Shown here in pieces: positions 8,008 through 18,130 of a DNA stretch of 35,649 bases. A program made the position numbers and the translations under genes. Numbering within the stretch: the stretch's first letter is position 1; every line of letters starts with the position of its first letter. The notes beneath the pieces are model-generated. The model saw only the letters and a list, made by a program, of their open reading frames with translations. It did not search any database and was not told the origin of the DNA. Source of the DNA: Terriglobia bacterium (GTDB lineage: Bacteria > Acidobacteriota > Terriglobia > UBA7540). Location of the stretch: the NCBI GenBank assembly GCA_030041095.1, contig JASHON010000192.1, positions 1-35,649 on the forward strand, given 5' to 3'.

Positions 8008-10728
8008 ATGGCCAAGGTGAAAGTTTACGTTGACAACCGGCCGTTCGAAGTAGCGGACGATCAAAACATGCTTCGAACGTGCTTGCAGCTTGGTTTCGAC
8101 CTGCCGTATTTCTGCTGGCATCCGGCGCTCGGCTCGGTGGGAGCGTGCCGGCAGTGCGCGGTGAAGCAATATAGGGATGCGGACGATAAGCGCGGGCGCA
8201 TTGTAATGGCTTGCATGACGCCGGCGGCGGAGGGTCTTCGCGTCTCCGTTCACGATCCTGAAGTTGTGGCCTTTCGCGCAGGCATCATCGAAGGGCTCAT
8301 GGAGAGCCATCCGCACGATTGTCCCGTATGCGATGAAGGCGGCGAGTGTCATCTTCAGGATATGACGGTGATGACGGGACATAACTATCGCCGTTATCGC
8401 TTTAACAAGCGAACTTTCCGCAACCAGGACCTTGGTCCGCTGGTCAACCACGAGATGAACCGCTGCATTCAGTGCTATCGCTGTGTGCGATATTACCGCG
8501 AATACGCGGGCGGCAACGATCTCGAGGAATTCGTGCTGCGCAATCTCGTTTACTTCGGCCGGCATCAGGATGGCGTGCTGGAGAACGAATTTGCGGGCAA
8601 CCTGGTCGAAATCTGCCCCACAGGCGTTTTTACCGATAAGACTCTGAAAAAGCATTACACGCGCAAATGGGACCTGCAATTCTCACCCTCCGTCTGTGTC
8701 CATTGCGGCGTTGGCTGCAATACCTCGCCGGGCGAGCGGTATGGCGTGTTGCGGCGCGTCGTGAACCGGTATCACGGCGACGTGAACGGATATTTTCTCT
8801 GTGACCGTGGCCGCTTTGGTTATGAGTTTGTGAACGGCGACCGCCGCGTGCGAGAACCGCTGGTTCGCCGCGACAGCCCCGGGGAGAAGTTGGAGCCTGT
8901 TTCCAAGTCCGCGGCACTCGAGCGACTACGCGGCATTTTGGACGGCGCAAAAATACTGGGCATCGGTTCGCCCCGCGCTTCGCTGGAAGCGAATTTCGCG
9001 CTGCGAGCTTGGGTGGGTCCGGAGCGGTTCCACGCCGGCGTGGGAGACGGAGAGAATTGGCTGACGGGAGCGATGCTTGGGGCGTTGAGAGATGGCAAGG
9101 CGCGCTCGCCCTCTCTTCACGACGTCGAGCTTTCCGATGCGGCGCTCGTTCTCGGCGAGGACGTCACTCAGACTGCGCCGCGTTTGGCTCTTGCGCTGCG
9201 GCAATCCGTACGCTGGCGCGGATTTGAGCTGGCAGACCGGTTCAAGATACCGCGCTGGCTCGACCACGCGGTTCGCGAGATCGCGCAGGATTCGAGGAGT
9301 CCGTTGTATATCGCCACGCCGAACTCCACGAAGCTTGACGATGTTGCCACAGAGACTTTCCGCGCTGCGCCGGGCGATCTTGCGAGGTTGGGCTTTGCGG
9401 TAGCCCATGCGCTCGATCCAGAATCGCCCGAACCGCCGGCGCTCTCCGATGCGATGCGCTCGCTCGCAGGGAGAATCGCCGAAGCGCTCAAAAACGCTCA
9501 GCGTCCGCTGGTTGTTTCGGGACCGGGCCTTTGCTCCGAGGGTGTGGTTCAAGCCGCCGTCAATGTAGCTTGGGCGTTGTGCCGCTCCGGGAAGCCGGCT
9601 GGGTTGAGTTTCACCACGCTCGAATGCAACACCTTCGGGCTTGGACTGATGGAGGCGCGCCCGCTTTCTGAATCGTTGAGCGTGCTGAAACAGGGCCTGG
9701 CGGATACGGTCGTGGTCCTCGAAAACGATCTCTATGCTCGGGCGCCGAAAGAGTTCGTGGATGAGTTGTTCGCGGCCGCGAAACACGTGATCGTTCTGGA
9801 TTCGCTGCTGAACCGCACCGGCGAGAAGGCGGAAGTCGTGCTGCCTGCGGCGACCTTTGCGGAGTGCGAGGGAACGCTGGTTTCCAGCGAAGGGCGCGCC
9901 CAGCGCTTTTTCCAAACGTTCGTTCCGGCGGGAGACATTCAAGCGAGCTGGCGCTGGATTCGCGGTCTGATGATTGCGACCGGCCGGCGTGAGGCAGCGG
10001 CGTGGGAGGGCATCGATGATGTTGTGCGGACTGCGGCGGAGACGCTTCCGGCTCTTGCCGGAGCGGCAAAAGCCGCGCCGGAGGCTGCGTTCCGCGCGGC
10101 GGGAGCCAAGATCCCGCGTGAGCCGCATCGCTATAGCGGCCGCACCGCCGTGCATGCCAACATCGACGTCAGTGAGCCTCAGCCGCCGGGCGATCGTGAA
10201 TCTGCGCTGGCGTTCTCCATGGAGGGATTTCCGGATCAGCCGCCGTCTGCGCTAACGCCGTTCTTCTGGTCGCCGGGTTGGAATTCCATTCAGGCGGTGA
10301 ATAAGTTTCAGGAAGAAATTGCCGGGCCGTTGCGTGGCGGCGACCCAGGGACGCGCCTGATCGAGCCGGGCACGAACGGCCACAAAGGCTATTGGGGCGC
10401 TGCGCCGGCCGCTTTTCAGCCCAAAAGCGATACGTGGCAGATGGTCCCGCTGTATCACATTTTCGGCTCGGAGGAGCTCTCGCAAATCGCGCCAGCCATT
10501 GCCGAGCTTATCCCCAAGCCTTACGTCGCGCTCGGCGAGCAAGGCGCGGCTCAGCTTGGATTGAAAGAAGGGGATGAGGTGGAAGTGAAAGTCAACGGCT
10601 GGGCGCGGCGGGTTGCGGTTCGCGTTCGCGCGGATTTGCCATCGGGCGTTGCGGGCTTGCCTGCGCAATTGCCGGGTATGGATTACGTCGCCTTGCCGGC
10701 CTGGGGAAGCATCGTGAAGGCCGGATGA
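8008..10728 (+). CDS. nuoG: NADH-quinone oxidoreductase subunit G
   Basis: This 906-residue iron-sulfur subunit forms the electron wire of the peripheral arm. The N-terminal ferredoxin domain binds N1b through C36, C47, C50 and C69. A His-Cys motif (H101, C105, C108, C114) binds N5. C153, C156, C159 and C203 bind N4. An additional CVHCGVGC set with C265 (C230-x2-C233-x3-C237-x27-C265) matches cluster N7, which only some bacterial enzymes keep. The remaining 640 residues are the molybdopterin-oxidoreductase-like domain, without catalytic function in this family. The size equals E. coli NuoG (908). ATG 8008 follows a GAGAG sequence. The C-terminal beta domain (residues 840-900) is intact. Confidence 0.96.
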   Translation: MAKVKVYVDNRPFEVADDQNMLRTCLQLGFDLPYFCWHPALGSVGACRQCAVKQYRDADDKRGRIVMACMTPAAEGLRVSVHDPEVVAFRAGIIEGLMESHPHDCPVCDEGGECHLQDMTVMTGHNYRRYRFNKRTFRNQDLGPLVNHEMNRCIQCYRCVRYYREYAGGNDLEEFVLRNLVYFGRHQDGVLENEFAGNLVEICPTGVFTDKTLKKHYTRKWDLQFSPSVCVHCGVGCNTSPGERYGVLRRVVNRYHGDVNGYFLCDRGRFGYEFVNGDRRVREPLVRRDSPGEKLEPVSKSAALERLRGILDGAKILGIGSPRASLEANFALRAWVGPERFHAGVGDGENWLTGAMLGALRDGKARSPSLHDVELSDAALVLGEDVTQTAPRLALALRQSVRWRGFELADRFKIPRWLDHAVREIAQDSRSPLYIATPNSTKLDDVATETFRAAPGDLARLGFAVAHALDPESPEPPALSDAMRSLAGRIAEALKNAQRPLVVSGPGLCSEGVVQAAVNVAWALCRSGKPAGLSFTTLECNTFGLGLMEARPLSESLSVLKQGLADTVVVLENDLYARAPKEFVDELFAAAKHVIVLDSLLNRTGEKAEVVLPAATFAECEGTLVSSEGRAQRFFQTFVPAGDIQASWRWIRGLMIATGRREAAAWEGIDDVVRTAAETLPALAGAAKAAPEAAFRAAGAKIPREPHRYSGRTAVHANIDVSEPQPPGDRESALAFSMEGFPDQPPSALTPFFWSPGWNSIQAVNKFQEEIAGPLRGGDPGTRLIEPGTNGHKGYWGAAPAAFQPKSDTWQMVPLYHIFGSEELSQIAPAIAELIPKPYVALGEQGAAQLGLKEGDEVEVKVNGWARRVAVRVRADLPSGVAGLPAQLPGMDYVALPAWGSIVKAG

Positions 10729-10822
10729 AAGGAAACCTAAAACGCCAAGAGAAAAGGTGAAACGGCGAAAGCGGTGCGGCCTTTGCCTTGTCATCTTTGA
10801 CTTCTGATGGGTGCTTCGCGTT

Positions 10823-11773
10823 ATGCCATGGGTCATCCACATCGTTACGGTGGTGGTGGTTCTCTTCGTGGTGCTGAACCTCGCCGCGGGCCTGATCTGG
10901 GTTGAGCGGCGCTTGCTGGCGCTTTGGCAGGACCGCTACGGGCCGAACCGCGTGGGCCCGTTTGGGCTGCTGCAGGTGGCGGCAGACACGATCAAGCTTT
11001 TCTTTAAGGAAGATTGGGTTCCTCCGTTCGCGGACAAGCCGGTGTTCATTCTGGCGCCCGCCATCGTGATGCTTACGGTGCTGATGTCCTTCACCGTGAT
11101 TCCGTTCGCGCCGGGAATCGCCGTATCGGACCTGAATATCGGCCTGCTTTTCGTTTTGGCGATGTCTTCCCTGGGCGTCTATAGCGTGGTGCTGGGAGGT
11201 TGGGCGTCGGATAATAAATATTCATTGCTCGGCGGGCTTCGCGCGGCCGCGCAGATGCTCAGCTACGAAGTGTTCATGGGACTCGCGCTCATGGGCGTCG
11301 TCATCATGGTGGGTTCGTTCAGCCTTTCGGCCATCGTCGAAGCCCAGCAGAAAATCTGGTTCGTGATTCCGCAGTTCCTGGGATTCATACTCTTTCTCAT
11401 TGCCGGCGTGGCGGAGACCCGGCGGCTCCCTTTCGATATTCCTGAAGCGGAAAGCGAGCTGGTTGCAGGTTTTCATTCGGAGTATTCCGGAATGAAGTTT
11501 GGGATGTTCTTCATCGGCGAATACGTCGGCGTTGTTTTGATCTCGGCGCTGATTACGCTTCTCTTTTTCGGCGGCTGGCTGGGGCCCGGGCTTCCGCCGC
11601 TGCTGTGGTTCATTATCAAAACGTTCGCTTTCATCTGCTTCTTCATCTTGCTGCGCGCGGGGCTGCCGCGCCCGCGCTTCGATCAATTGATGTCGTGGGG
11701 ATGGAAGATCATGTTGCCGCTTGCGCTTGCCAATATTCTGGTGACGGGAGCGGTGGTGCTCTGGGCAAGGTGA
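10823..11773 (+). CDS. nuoH: NADH-quinone oxidoreductase subunit H
   Basis: This multi-helix membrane subunit (316 residues from ATG 10823) anchors the peripheral arm and forms the quinone entry channel. Family signatures are [20 protein letters not shown] near the N-terminus (residues 27-46) and [19 protein letters not shown] in the central loop, with its conserved acidic residues. About eight hydrophobic helices are visible. The longest frame begins at GTG 10811 (MLRV), but MPWVIH at 10823 is the more natural start. Neither has a clear ribosome site. The 94-bp gap after nuoG is A/G-rich and shows no gene. Confidence 0.95.
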   Translation: MPWVIHIVTVVVVLFVVLNLAAGLIWVERRLLALWQDRYGPNRVGPFGLLQVAADTIKLFFKEDWVPPFADKPVFILAPAIVMLTVLMSFTVIPFAPGIAVSDLNIGLLFVLAMSSLGVYSVVLGGWASDNKYSLLGGLRAAAQMLSYEVFMGLALMGVVIMVGSFSLSAIVEAQQKIWFVIPQFLGFILFLIAGVAETRRLPFDIPEAESELVAGFHSEYSGMKFGMFFIGEYVGVVLISALITLLFFGGWLGPGLPPLLWFIIKTFAFICFFILLRAGLPRPRFDQLMSWGWKIMLPLALANILVTGAVVLWAR

Positions 11774-11791
11774 GTTTCACTGGACTGACAC

Positions 11792-12307
11792 ATGATTAGC
11801 GTATTTCGAACTTTGTGGCACATCCTGCTGCACATGTTTCGCAAGCGGGTGACGATCCAGTACCCGGAGGAGAAGCCGTACCTCGCCCCGCGCTACCGCG
11901 GGCGAATCATTCTGGCTCGCGATCCCGACGGCGGCGAGCGGTGCGTCGCGTGTTATCTCTGTGCGGTTGCATGCCCGGTGGATTGCATCGCGTTGCAGGC
12001 AACGGAAGACGATACCGGGCGGCGCTATCCGGAATTCTTCAGGATCAATTTTTCGCGCTGCATTTTTTGCGGTTATTGTGAGGAAGCGTGCCCGACGTAC
12101 GCCATCCAGCTTACGCCGGATTTCGAGATTTGTGAGCACCATCGGCAGAACCTGGTGTACGAGAAGGAAGACCTGATGATCAGTGGGCAGGGCAAGTATC
12201 CGGGATACAGTTTCTGGCGCGTCGCGGGAGTGAAGATTGGCGGCAAAGACAAAGGCGAAGCTGAGCGGGAAGATCCGCCGACTGATTTGCACTCGCTGAT
12301 GCCGTAA
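11792..12307 (+). CDS. nuoI: NADH-quinone oxidoreductase subunit I
   Basis: This 171-residue ferredoxin-like subunit has two [4Fe-4S] clusters, N6a and N6b, which bridge NuoG to NuoB. The two classical motifs are complete: C51-C54-C57-C61 ([12 protein letters not shown]) and C90-C93-C96-C100 ([12 protein letters not shown]). An amphipathic N-terminal helix ([12 protein letters not shown]) lies along the membrane, as usual. The C-terminal tail of about 50 residues is charged and variable. The start lies 18 bp after the nuoH stop, so the two are probably co-translated. Confidence 0.96.
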   Translation: MISVFRTLWHILLHMFRKRVTIQYPEEKPYLAPRYRGRIILARDPDGGERCVACYLCAVACPVDCIALQATEDDTGRRYPEFFRINFSRCIFCGYCEEACPTYAIQLTPDFEICEHHRQNLVYEKEDLMISGQGKYPGYSFWRVAGVKIGGKDKGEAEREDPPTDLHSLMP

Positions 12308-12405
12308 GGACAGGGCGGACATCCAAAGTCAGCAATTGGCGAGCCGGCCTGCCGGGGTGAACGGTTCATGGCGGATTGCTGATTTCTGATGACGGATTGC
12401 TGGCT

Positions 12406-12999
12406 ATGGCTTGGTTATTCTATCTTGCCGGCGTCGTGGCGATTTTCGCCACGATCATGATGCTGACGCGGCTGAACGCCGTGCACGCGCTGCTCTATCT
12501 CATCGTGTCGCTGCTGGCCGTTGCGATCGTGTTCTTTGTGATTGGGGCGCCCTTTGTGGCGGCGCTCGAGGTCATTATCTATGCCGGCGCCATCATGGTG
12601 CTCTTCATCTTCGTGGTGATGATGCTCAATCTGGGACGGCGCGCCATCGACCAGGAAAGCGCCTGGCTGAAACCGGGTATGTGGGCGGGGCCGGTGATTT
12701 TGGCGGCGATTCTTGTAGGCGAGGTCGCGTTTCTGGTTGCCGGGCGTGGTGGTCCGGTGATGGGTGGCGAAGTGATCGGACCGCGACAAGTGGGTATCGC
12801 GCTTTTGGGTCCGTATCTGATCGGCGTGGAGCTGGCGTCGTTCCTGCTGCTGGCGGCGCTGGTTGGCGCTTACCACCTCGGACGGAGGAAGCCGGGAAAG
12901 TCGGAGGATGAAAATGGCAGTGATTCCCATGAATCACGGGTTGCTGCTGGCGGGGATCTTGTTCGCGCTGGGGCTGATCGGCCTGCTGGTTCGCCGTAA
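12406..12999 (+). CDS. nuoJ: NADH-quinone oxidoreductase subunit J
   Basis: This five-helix membrane subunit has 197 residues from ATG 12406 (MAWLFYLAG). The conserved third helix, [19 protein letters not shown], contains the pi-bulge region implicated in coupling. Upstream in-frame codons from 12376 (TTG) add ten unlikely residues. The C-terminus after [10 protein letters not shown] runs about 35 polar residues into the nuoK gene, overlapping it by 86 bp because no earlier stop exists. Such a tail is unusual, but the NuoJ C-terminus is variable. The spacer before it contains two CGGATTGCTG copies about 20 bp apart. Confidence 0.93.
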   Translation: MAWLFYLAGVVAIFATIMMLTRLNAVHALLYLIVSLLAVAIVFFVIGAPFVAALEVIIYAGAIMVLFIFVVMMLNLGRRAIDQESAWLKPGMWAGPVILAAILVGEVAFLVAGRGGPVMGGEVIGPRQVGIALLGPYLIGVELASFLLLAALVGAYHLGRRKPGKSEDENGSDSHESRVAAGGDLVRAGADRPAGSP

Positions 13000-13222
13000 C
13001 CTGCTGTTCATGCTGATGTCGATTGAAGTCATGCTGAACGCCGCCGGCCTCGCCTTCGTCGTCGCGGGCTCGCGCTGGGATCAGCCGGGCGGGCAGGTGA
13101 TGTTCATCTTCATTCTGTCGATGGCGGCCGCCGAGGTTGCGGTCGGCCTGGCGCTGGTATTGCAATTGTTTCATCATCACAAGTCTCTGGATGCGGATGC
13201 TGTCAGTGAGATGAGAGGTTAG
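12914..13222 (+). CDS. nuoK: NADH-quinone oxidoreductase subunit K
   Basis: This 102-residue, three-helix MrpC-like subunit has the two buried glutamates essential for proton pumping, in [11 protein letters not shown] and in [17 protein letters not shown] at 12903-12907 fixes the start at ATG 12914 (MAVIPMNHG), six bases downstream. The ATG at 12908 is too close and the in-frame codons further upstream lie within nuoJ. The start is inside the nuoJ tail in another frame, which implies translational coupling. nuoL follows after one base. Confidence 0.94.
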   Translation: MAVIPMNHGLLLAGILFALGLIGLLVRRNLLFMLMSIEVMLNAAGLAFVVAGSRWDQPGGQVMFIFILSMAAAEVAVGLALVLQLFHHHKSLDADAVSEMRG

Positions 13223-13223
13223 C

Positions 13224-15116
13224 GTGTATTCGTTGTTGTGGCTCATTCCCGCGCTTCCGTTTGCCGGCGCTCTGATCTTGATGATCGCCGGCCCGCGGAT
13301 TTCCCCCAGGGCGGTGAAAGCTGTGGGCGCGGGAAGCGTCTGCGTCTCCACCGTGATTTCCATTCTGTTGATGTTCCGGTTCATCGTGGCGCCGCCGCCG
13401 AATCACGCGTTTGTGCAACACCTCTGGACGTGGATCGACGTTGCCGGTTTCCATCCGCATGTTTCGCTCTATCTGGACTCTCTTTCCATGCTGATGGCGC
13501 TGGTGGTTTGCTTCGTCGGCTTTCTTATTCACCTGTATTCGACGGAATTCATGGAGGGCGACGAAGGCTACAGCCGGTTCTTCGCCTATATGAATCTCTT
13601 TGTCGGATCGATGCTCACGCTGCTTCTCGGCGCAAATCTTCTGTTGCTTTTCCTCGGATGGGAAGGAGTGGGGTTGTGCAGTTACCTGCTGATCGGTTTC
13701 TGGTATACCGATCCCGCCAACGGCCGGGCGGCGCGGAAAGCTTTTTATGTAACGCGAGTGGGCGACACGGCGTTTATCATCGGTCTTTTCCTGCTCTTCA
13801 CTCATTTGGGTACGCTCAACATTCAAGCGCTGATGCAGCGCGCGACGGCTCAGTGGCCCGTGGGAACGCCGCTGGCGATGGCAGCCGGTTTGCTGCTTCT
13901 GGGCGGCGCGGTGGGGAAATCTGCCCAGTTGCCGCTGCAAACCTGGCTTCCGGACGCGATGGCCGGCCCGACGCCGACCAGCGCGCTGATCCATGCGGCG
14001 ACCATGGTGACGGCGGGCGTCTACTTGATCGCCCGGACGCATGCGTTGTTCATGTTGTCTCCCGTGTCCATGCACGCGGTGGCCATTGTGGGCGCAGCCA
14101 CGCTGATTCTGGCCGGCTTCAGCGCGCTGACGCAGGAAGACATCAAGCGCATTCTGGCTTATTCGACCATCAGCCAGATTGGGTACATGTTTCTGGCGCT
14201 CGGCGTGGGCGCGTGGTCGGCAGGCATTTTCCACTTCATGACGCACGCGTTTTTCAAAGCCCTCCTGTTTCTGGGCGCCGGGATCGTGATCAACGCTTGC
14301 CATCACGAGCACAGCATCTTCAAGATGGGCGGGCTGCGCAAGGAGCTGCCCGTCACCTTTTGGACGTACCTCATCGCCGGCTGCTCCCTTGCCGGCGTGC
14401 CGCTGGTCACCGCCGGCTTTTACAGCAAAGGCTTGATCATCTTTCAGGCGGGCGCGTCCACGTATGGGAGTCGAGCGCTGTGGCTGGCCGCGGTAGTCGG
14501 AGTTTTTCTGACCGCGCTTTACACGTTTCGGATGATTTTCGTCGCCTTTTTCGGCGACGCTCAAACGCCCGTCTCACACAAGCCCGGCTGGAGCATGAAG
14601 ATTCCATGCATCGTTCTGGCGGCCCTCTCTATTGTGGGAGGGTTGGTGGAAACGCCGCGGTTTCTGGGTGACATCCACGCCTTCTCGAATTACCTGCACA
14701 GCGCATTGCCCGCCGCGGCCTCGGCAGCGCCGGGAGCGATGAGCGAGGGAGCTTCTGAGGCGTACGTCACGCTGGCGTTCCTGATTGGGTTCTTCATTGC
14801 CTATTGGCTCTACATCCGCAACCGGGCGCTCGTGGAGTCTCTCTCGGCGCCTGCCGTCTGCAAGGCCTTGCATCGTTTCTGGCACTCGGATTGGGCCATG
14901 GATTGGCTCTACGATCGCGTTTTTGTGCAGCCCATCATGGGGCTGGCGCGCGTGGACAAGGCAGACGTTGTGGACAGCATTTACGACGGCGCAGCTTATC
15001 TCAGCGAGGCGTTGTACCGCGGCTTGAGGCAGACGGAAACGGGCCGCGTGCGCTGGTATGCGGCCGGCATTGTGGCCGGCTCCGTCATCTTTGTAGCGCT
15101 GGTGTTGTTCTTATGA
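13224..15116 (+). CDS. nuoL: NADH-quinone oxidoreductase subunit L (antiporter-like)
   Basis: This 630-residue polytopic subunit is the distal antiporter-like proton pump, homologous to MrpA. The key helix LGWEGVGLCSYLLIGFWY carries the conserved glutamate. The lysine helix region is GKSAQLPLQTWLPDAMAGPT followed by a SALIHAATMVTAGVYL stretch. The protein is long enough for the amphipathic lateral helix and final anchor (VRWYAAGIVAGSVIFVALVL), so it is full length. It starts at GTG 13224, one base after the nuoK stop, and its stop overlaps the nuoM start as ATGA. Confidence 0.96.
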   Translation: MYSLLWLIPALPFAGALILMIAGPRISPRAVKAVGAGSVCVSTVISILLMFRFIVAPPPNHAFVQHLWTWIDVAGFHPHVSLYLDSLSMLMALVVCFVGFLIHLYSTEFMEGDEGYSRFFAYMNLFVGSMLTLLLGANLLLLFLGWEGVGLCSYLLIGFWYTDPANGRAARKAFYVTRVGDTAFIIGLFLLFTHLGTLNIQALMQRATAQWPVGTPLAMAAGLLLLGGAVGKSAQLPLQTWLPDAMAGPTPTSALIHAATMVTAGVYLIARTHALFMLSPVSMHAVAIVGAATLILAGFSALTQEDIKRILAYSTISQIGYMFLALGVGAWSAGIFHFMTHAFFKALLFLGAGIVINACHHEHSIFKMGGLRKELPVTFWTYLIAGCSLAGVPLVTAGFYSKGLIIFQAGASTYGSRALWLAAVVGVFLTALYTFRMIFVAFFGDAQTPVSHKPGWSMKIPCIVLAALSIVGGLVETPRFLGDIHAFSNYLHSALPAAASAAPGAMSEGASEAYVTLAFLIGFFIAYWLYIRNRALVESLSAPAVCKALHRFWHSDWAMDWLYDRVFVQPIMGLARVDKADVVDSIYDGAAYLSEALYRGLRQTETGRVRWYAAGIVAGSVIFVALVLFL

Positions 15117-16675
15117 TCCTTATTTGGCTCATCGCCATTCTACTCGTTGCCGGCGCGCTGGCCTGGCTTACCGGCCGCTGGAGCAAACGGGCGCCACGCT
15201 GGATCTCGCTCGTTGCCGTGTCGGCGGACTTCGTGATTGCACTGGTCCTTTGGAGCCGGTTTGGAGCCCACGTTAGCCTGGCTTCGCACGGCCCGTGGAT
15301 GGAGCAGGTGAATTGGAGCTGGGTGCCGCAGTGGGGCATTCACTTTCACCTGGCGATGGACGGCCTCAGCCTTCTGCTTCTGCTGCTCAGTTTTTTCCTC
15401 GGCATCATTTCCGTTCTCGCCTCCTGGCGCGAGATTCAGGACAAGGTGGGATTCTTTCACCTCAATCTCATGTGGATTCTCGCCGGCATCGCCGGAGTGT
15501 TCCTCGCGGTCGATCTGTTCCTCTTTTACTTTGCCTGGGAGTTGATGCTCGTCCCCATGTTTTTCCTCATCGCCATTTGGGGCCATGAGCGCCGGGTTTA
15601 CGCAGCCATCAAGTTTTTCATCTTTACGCAGCTCAGCGGCCTGCTGATGCTGGTTGCCATCCTCGCGCTCTATTTCATTCACCACGCGCAGACCGGCCAG
15701 TATTCGTTCGAATACGGCGATCTGCTCGGCACGCGCCTTCCGGTGCACACGGCGCTGCTGATCATGCTCGGATTTTTCGTTGCCTTCGCCGTGAAGCTGC
15801 CGATGTTTCCTTTTCATCCCTGGCTTCCGGACGCTCATACGGAAGCACCCACGGCCGGCAGCATCATTCTGGCGGGGCTGCTGCTCAAGACGGGCGCATA
15901 CGGCTTGTTGCGGTTCGTCATTCCGCTCTTTCCGGGCGCGGCGCATCGCTTCGCTCCGATCGCTTTGGTTCTGGCGATTGTCGGCATCATTTACGGCGCT
16001 GTTCTTGCCTTCGGCCAGACGGACTTGAAGCGCCTCGTCGCCTATACCAGCGTCAGCCATTTAGGATTCGTCCTGCTCGGCATTTTTACGTTCAATTCCT
16101 GGGCGCTGGACGGCGCTCTTATGGGAATGATCGCCCATGGAATTTCGACTGGCGCGCTTTTTATGATCTGTGGCCAGCTTCAGGAACGCACGCATACGCG
16201 CGAAGTGGGCCGCCTGGGCGGACTGTGGTCCACCGCGCCTCGCATGGGCGGCGTCGCCATGTTTTTTGCCATGGGATCCATGGGTTTGCCGGGGCTGGGA
16301 GATTTCGTGGGCGAGTTTCTGGTTTTGGTGGGCACGTACAAGGCTCACATGATCGGCTTGACCGTTGCGGCCGCCATTGGAATTCTGCTTTCGACGCTTT
16401 ATGCTTTGCGCTTTATCCAAAGCGGTTTCCACGGTCCGAATGTGAATCAATGGTCTGTGCCTGACCTTGTCCCGCGCGAGGTGGTGCAGGTGGCGCCGAT
16501 GATCGCCATCCTGCTCTGGCTCGGCCTTTACCCCCAGCCGATTTTCAATACCTTTAAGCCGACACGGGAAGCGATTGAGAAAGCGATAGCGCCGGCGCCT
16601 TCGCCGGCGTTGTCTGCGCGGGTGGTGTCGAGGCTGCAATTGCCGCGCCCTCCAGGCGTGGTCGCGCGGAGATAG
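15113..16675 (+). CDS. nuoM: NADH-quinone oxidoreductase subunit M (antiporter-like)
   Basis: This is the second antiporter-like pump subunit, with 520 residues from ATG 15113. The frame is open further upstream, inside nuoL, but MILIWLIAILL is the natural N-terminus and overlaps the nuoL stop by four bases (ATGA). Conserved features are FAWELMLVPMFFLIAIWG with the pumping glutamate, VKLPMFPFHPWLPDAHTEAP with the key lysine, and LLKTGAYGLLRF. The C-terminal 30 residues after the last helix are proline- and arginine-rich. nuoN starts 3 bp after the stop. Confidence 0.96.
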   Translation: MILIWLIAILLVAGALAWLTGRWSKRAPRWISLVAVSADFVIALVLWSRFGAHVSLASHGPWMEQVNWSWVPQWGIHFHLAMDGLSLLLLLLSFFLGIISVLASWREIQDKVGFFHLNLMWILAGIAGVFLAVDLFLFYFAWELMLVPMFFLIAIWGHERRVYAAIKFFIFTQLSGLLMLVAILALYFIHHAQTGQYSFEYGDLLGTRLPVHTALLIMLGFFVAFAVKLPMFPFHPWLPDAHTEAPTAGSIILAGLLLKTGAYGLLRFVIPLFPGAAHRFAPIALVLAIVGIIYGAVLAFGQTDLKRLVAYTSVSHLGFVLLGIFTFNSWALDGALMGMIAHGISTGALFMICGQLQERTHTREVGRLGGLWSTAPRMGGVAMFFAMGSMGLPGLGDFVGEFLVLVGTYKAHMIGLTVAAAIGILLSTLYALRFIQSGFHGPNVNQWSVPDLVPREVVQVAPMIAILLWLGLYPQPIFNTFKPTREAIEKAIAPAPSPALSARVVSRLQLPRPPGVVARR

Positions 16676-16678
16676 CCA

Positions 16679-18130
16679 GTGACTGGAAATTCTCTCATAG
16701 CGTTATTGCCATTGCTCATCCTCGGCGGCGCGTCCGTCGTGGTGATGGTGGCGATTGGCATTCGCCGGAATCATCTGCTCACCCTTTGGCTCACGCTGAT
16801 CGGTTTGGCGTTGTCGTTCGCCTCGCTTTTCGTCGTGGCGCCTTACGCGCCGGAGCAGGTGACGACGCTGCTCGTCGTCGATCGCTACGCCCTGTTTTTC
16901 ATGGGTCTTGTGATTGCGGCGACCTTTGCCGTTGTCCTTCTTTGCTATTCCTATTTCACCCGTCACGACACCCAGCCCGAAGAACTCTATGTGCTTCTGC
17001 TGGTGGCGGCGCTCGGCTCGGCAGTGCTCGTAGCCAGCAGCAACTTTATTTCTTTTTTCCTTGGTCTCGAAATCCTGAGCGTTTCGCTTTATGCCCTCAA
17101 TGCTTATCACCAAACCCGCCGGGAGCCGCTCGAAGCGGGCATCAAATACCTGATCCTGGCGGCGTCTTCCGCTGCGTTTCTCCTCTTCGGCATGGCGCTG
17201 ATTTATTCGCAGCTTGGGACCATGGAGTTTGGCGAGATTGGCAGCCGGATTACGGCGTTGGGCGGCGTCGGATCGCCGGTGCTGCTGGCCGGCACGGCGC
17301 TCATCATTACCGGTTTTGGTTTCAAGCTGGCGCTGGTGCCGTTCCATCTCTGGACGCCGGACATTTACGAAGGCGCGCCGGCGCCCGTCACGGCATTCGT
17401 CGCCACAGTTTCCAAGGGAGCGATGTTCGCGCTGCTCCTGCGCTATTTCAGCGGCGCCGCCTCTCATCACTTTGGAGCTGTATTCGCGGTGTTTACGATC
17501 ATCGCCATCGCCTCGATGATTGCGGGCAATTTCCTGGCCATGATGCAGGACAACGTCAAGCGGCTTCTGGCGTATTCTTCCATCGCGCACATGGGATACA
17601 TACTGGTGGCGTTTCAGGCCGGCGGGGAAGTGGGTACGGAGGCAGTTACGTTTTATCTTACGGCCTATTTCATCACAACTTTGGCGGCCTTCGGCGTGAT
17701 CACCGTGCTTTCCACGCGGCAGCGCGATGCGGACGCGCTGGCGGACTATCGAGGGCTATTCTGGCGAAGACCCGGCCTGGCTGCGGTATTCACGGCCGCG
17801 CTGCTTTCGCTCGCCGGCATTCCGCTGACGGCGGGCTTTGTGGCAAAGTTTTATATCGTCAGCGCCGGCGCTTCGTCCGCCGTTTGGCTTCTGGTTTTTG
17901 TGCTCATCATTTCCAGCGTCTTTGGCCTCTACTACTATCTGCGAGTTGTGGTGGCTATGGCTTCCGGAATCCATGAAGAAACCGCAGCGCCGGTCTCCTC
18001 ACTCGTGCCCACGCTCTCGGCAAGCGGCGGCATCGTTCTCGCCGCGCTGACGATCCTTCTGGTATGGATCGGCGTCTACCCGACCCTCCTCCTTCGCATC
18101 ATCCACACGACCCTGGCCGGGGTACTTTAA
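16679..18130 (+). CDS. nuoN: NADH-quinone oxidoreductase subunit N (antiporter-like)
   Basis: This third antiporter-like subunit has 483 residues and about 14 helices. Signatures are GLEILSVSLYALNAY (conserved glutamate), FKLALVPFHLWTPDIYEGAP (broken-helix lysine region) and VKRLLAYSSIAHMGY. It starts at GTG 16679 directly after nuoM and is the last gene of the operon. Transcription then meets the convergent Asp-box protein gene across a 176-bp gap. Confidence 0.96.
   Translation: MTGNSLIALLPLLILGGASVVVMVAIGIRRNHLLTLWLTLIGLALSFASLFVVAPYAPEQVTTLLVVDRYALFFMGLVIAATFAVVLLCYSYFTRHDTQPEELYVLLLVAALGSAVLVASSNFISFFLGLEILSVSLYALNAYHQTRREPLEAGIKYLILAASSAAFLLFGMALIYSQLGTMEFGEIGSRITALGGVGSPVLLAGTALIITGFGFKLALVPFHLWTPDIYEGAPAPVTAFVATVSKGAMFALLLRYFSGAASHHFGAVFAVFTIIAIASMIAGNFLAMMQDNVKRLLAYSSIAHMGYILVAFQAGGEVGTEAVTFYLTAYFITTLAAFGVITVLSTRQRDADALADYRGLFWRRPGLAAVFTAALLSLAGIPLTAGFVAKFYIVSAGASSAVWLLVFVLIISSVFGLYYYLRVVVAMASGIHEETAAPVSSLVPTLSASGGIVLAALTILLVWIGVYPTLLLRIIHTTLAGVL

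Noticed and set aside
8926-10155. A 409-codon minus-strand frame opposite nuoG
   Set aside because: Low-complexity Arg-rich shadow of the nuoG coding frame, without a ribosome site.
13203-14671. Long frames on both strands across nuoL (453 and 477 codons)
   Set aside because: NuoL occupies the third frame with all its conserved residues. The others contain no recognisable motif and are rich in Arg, Gly and His.
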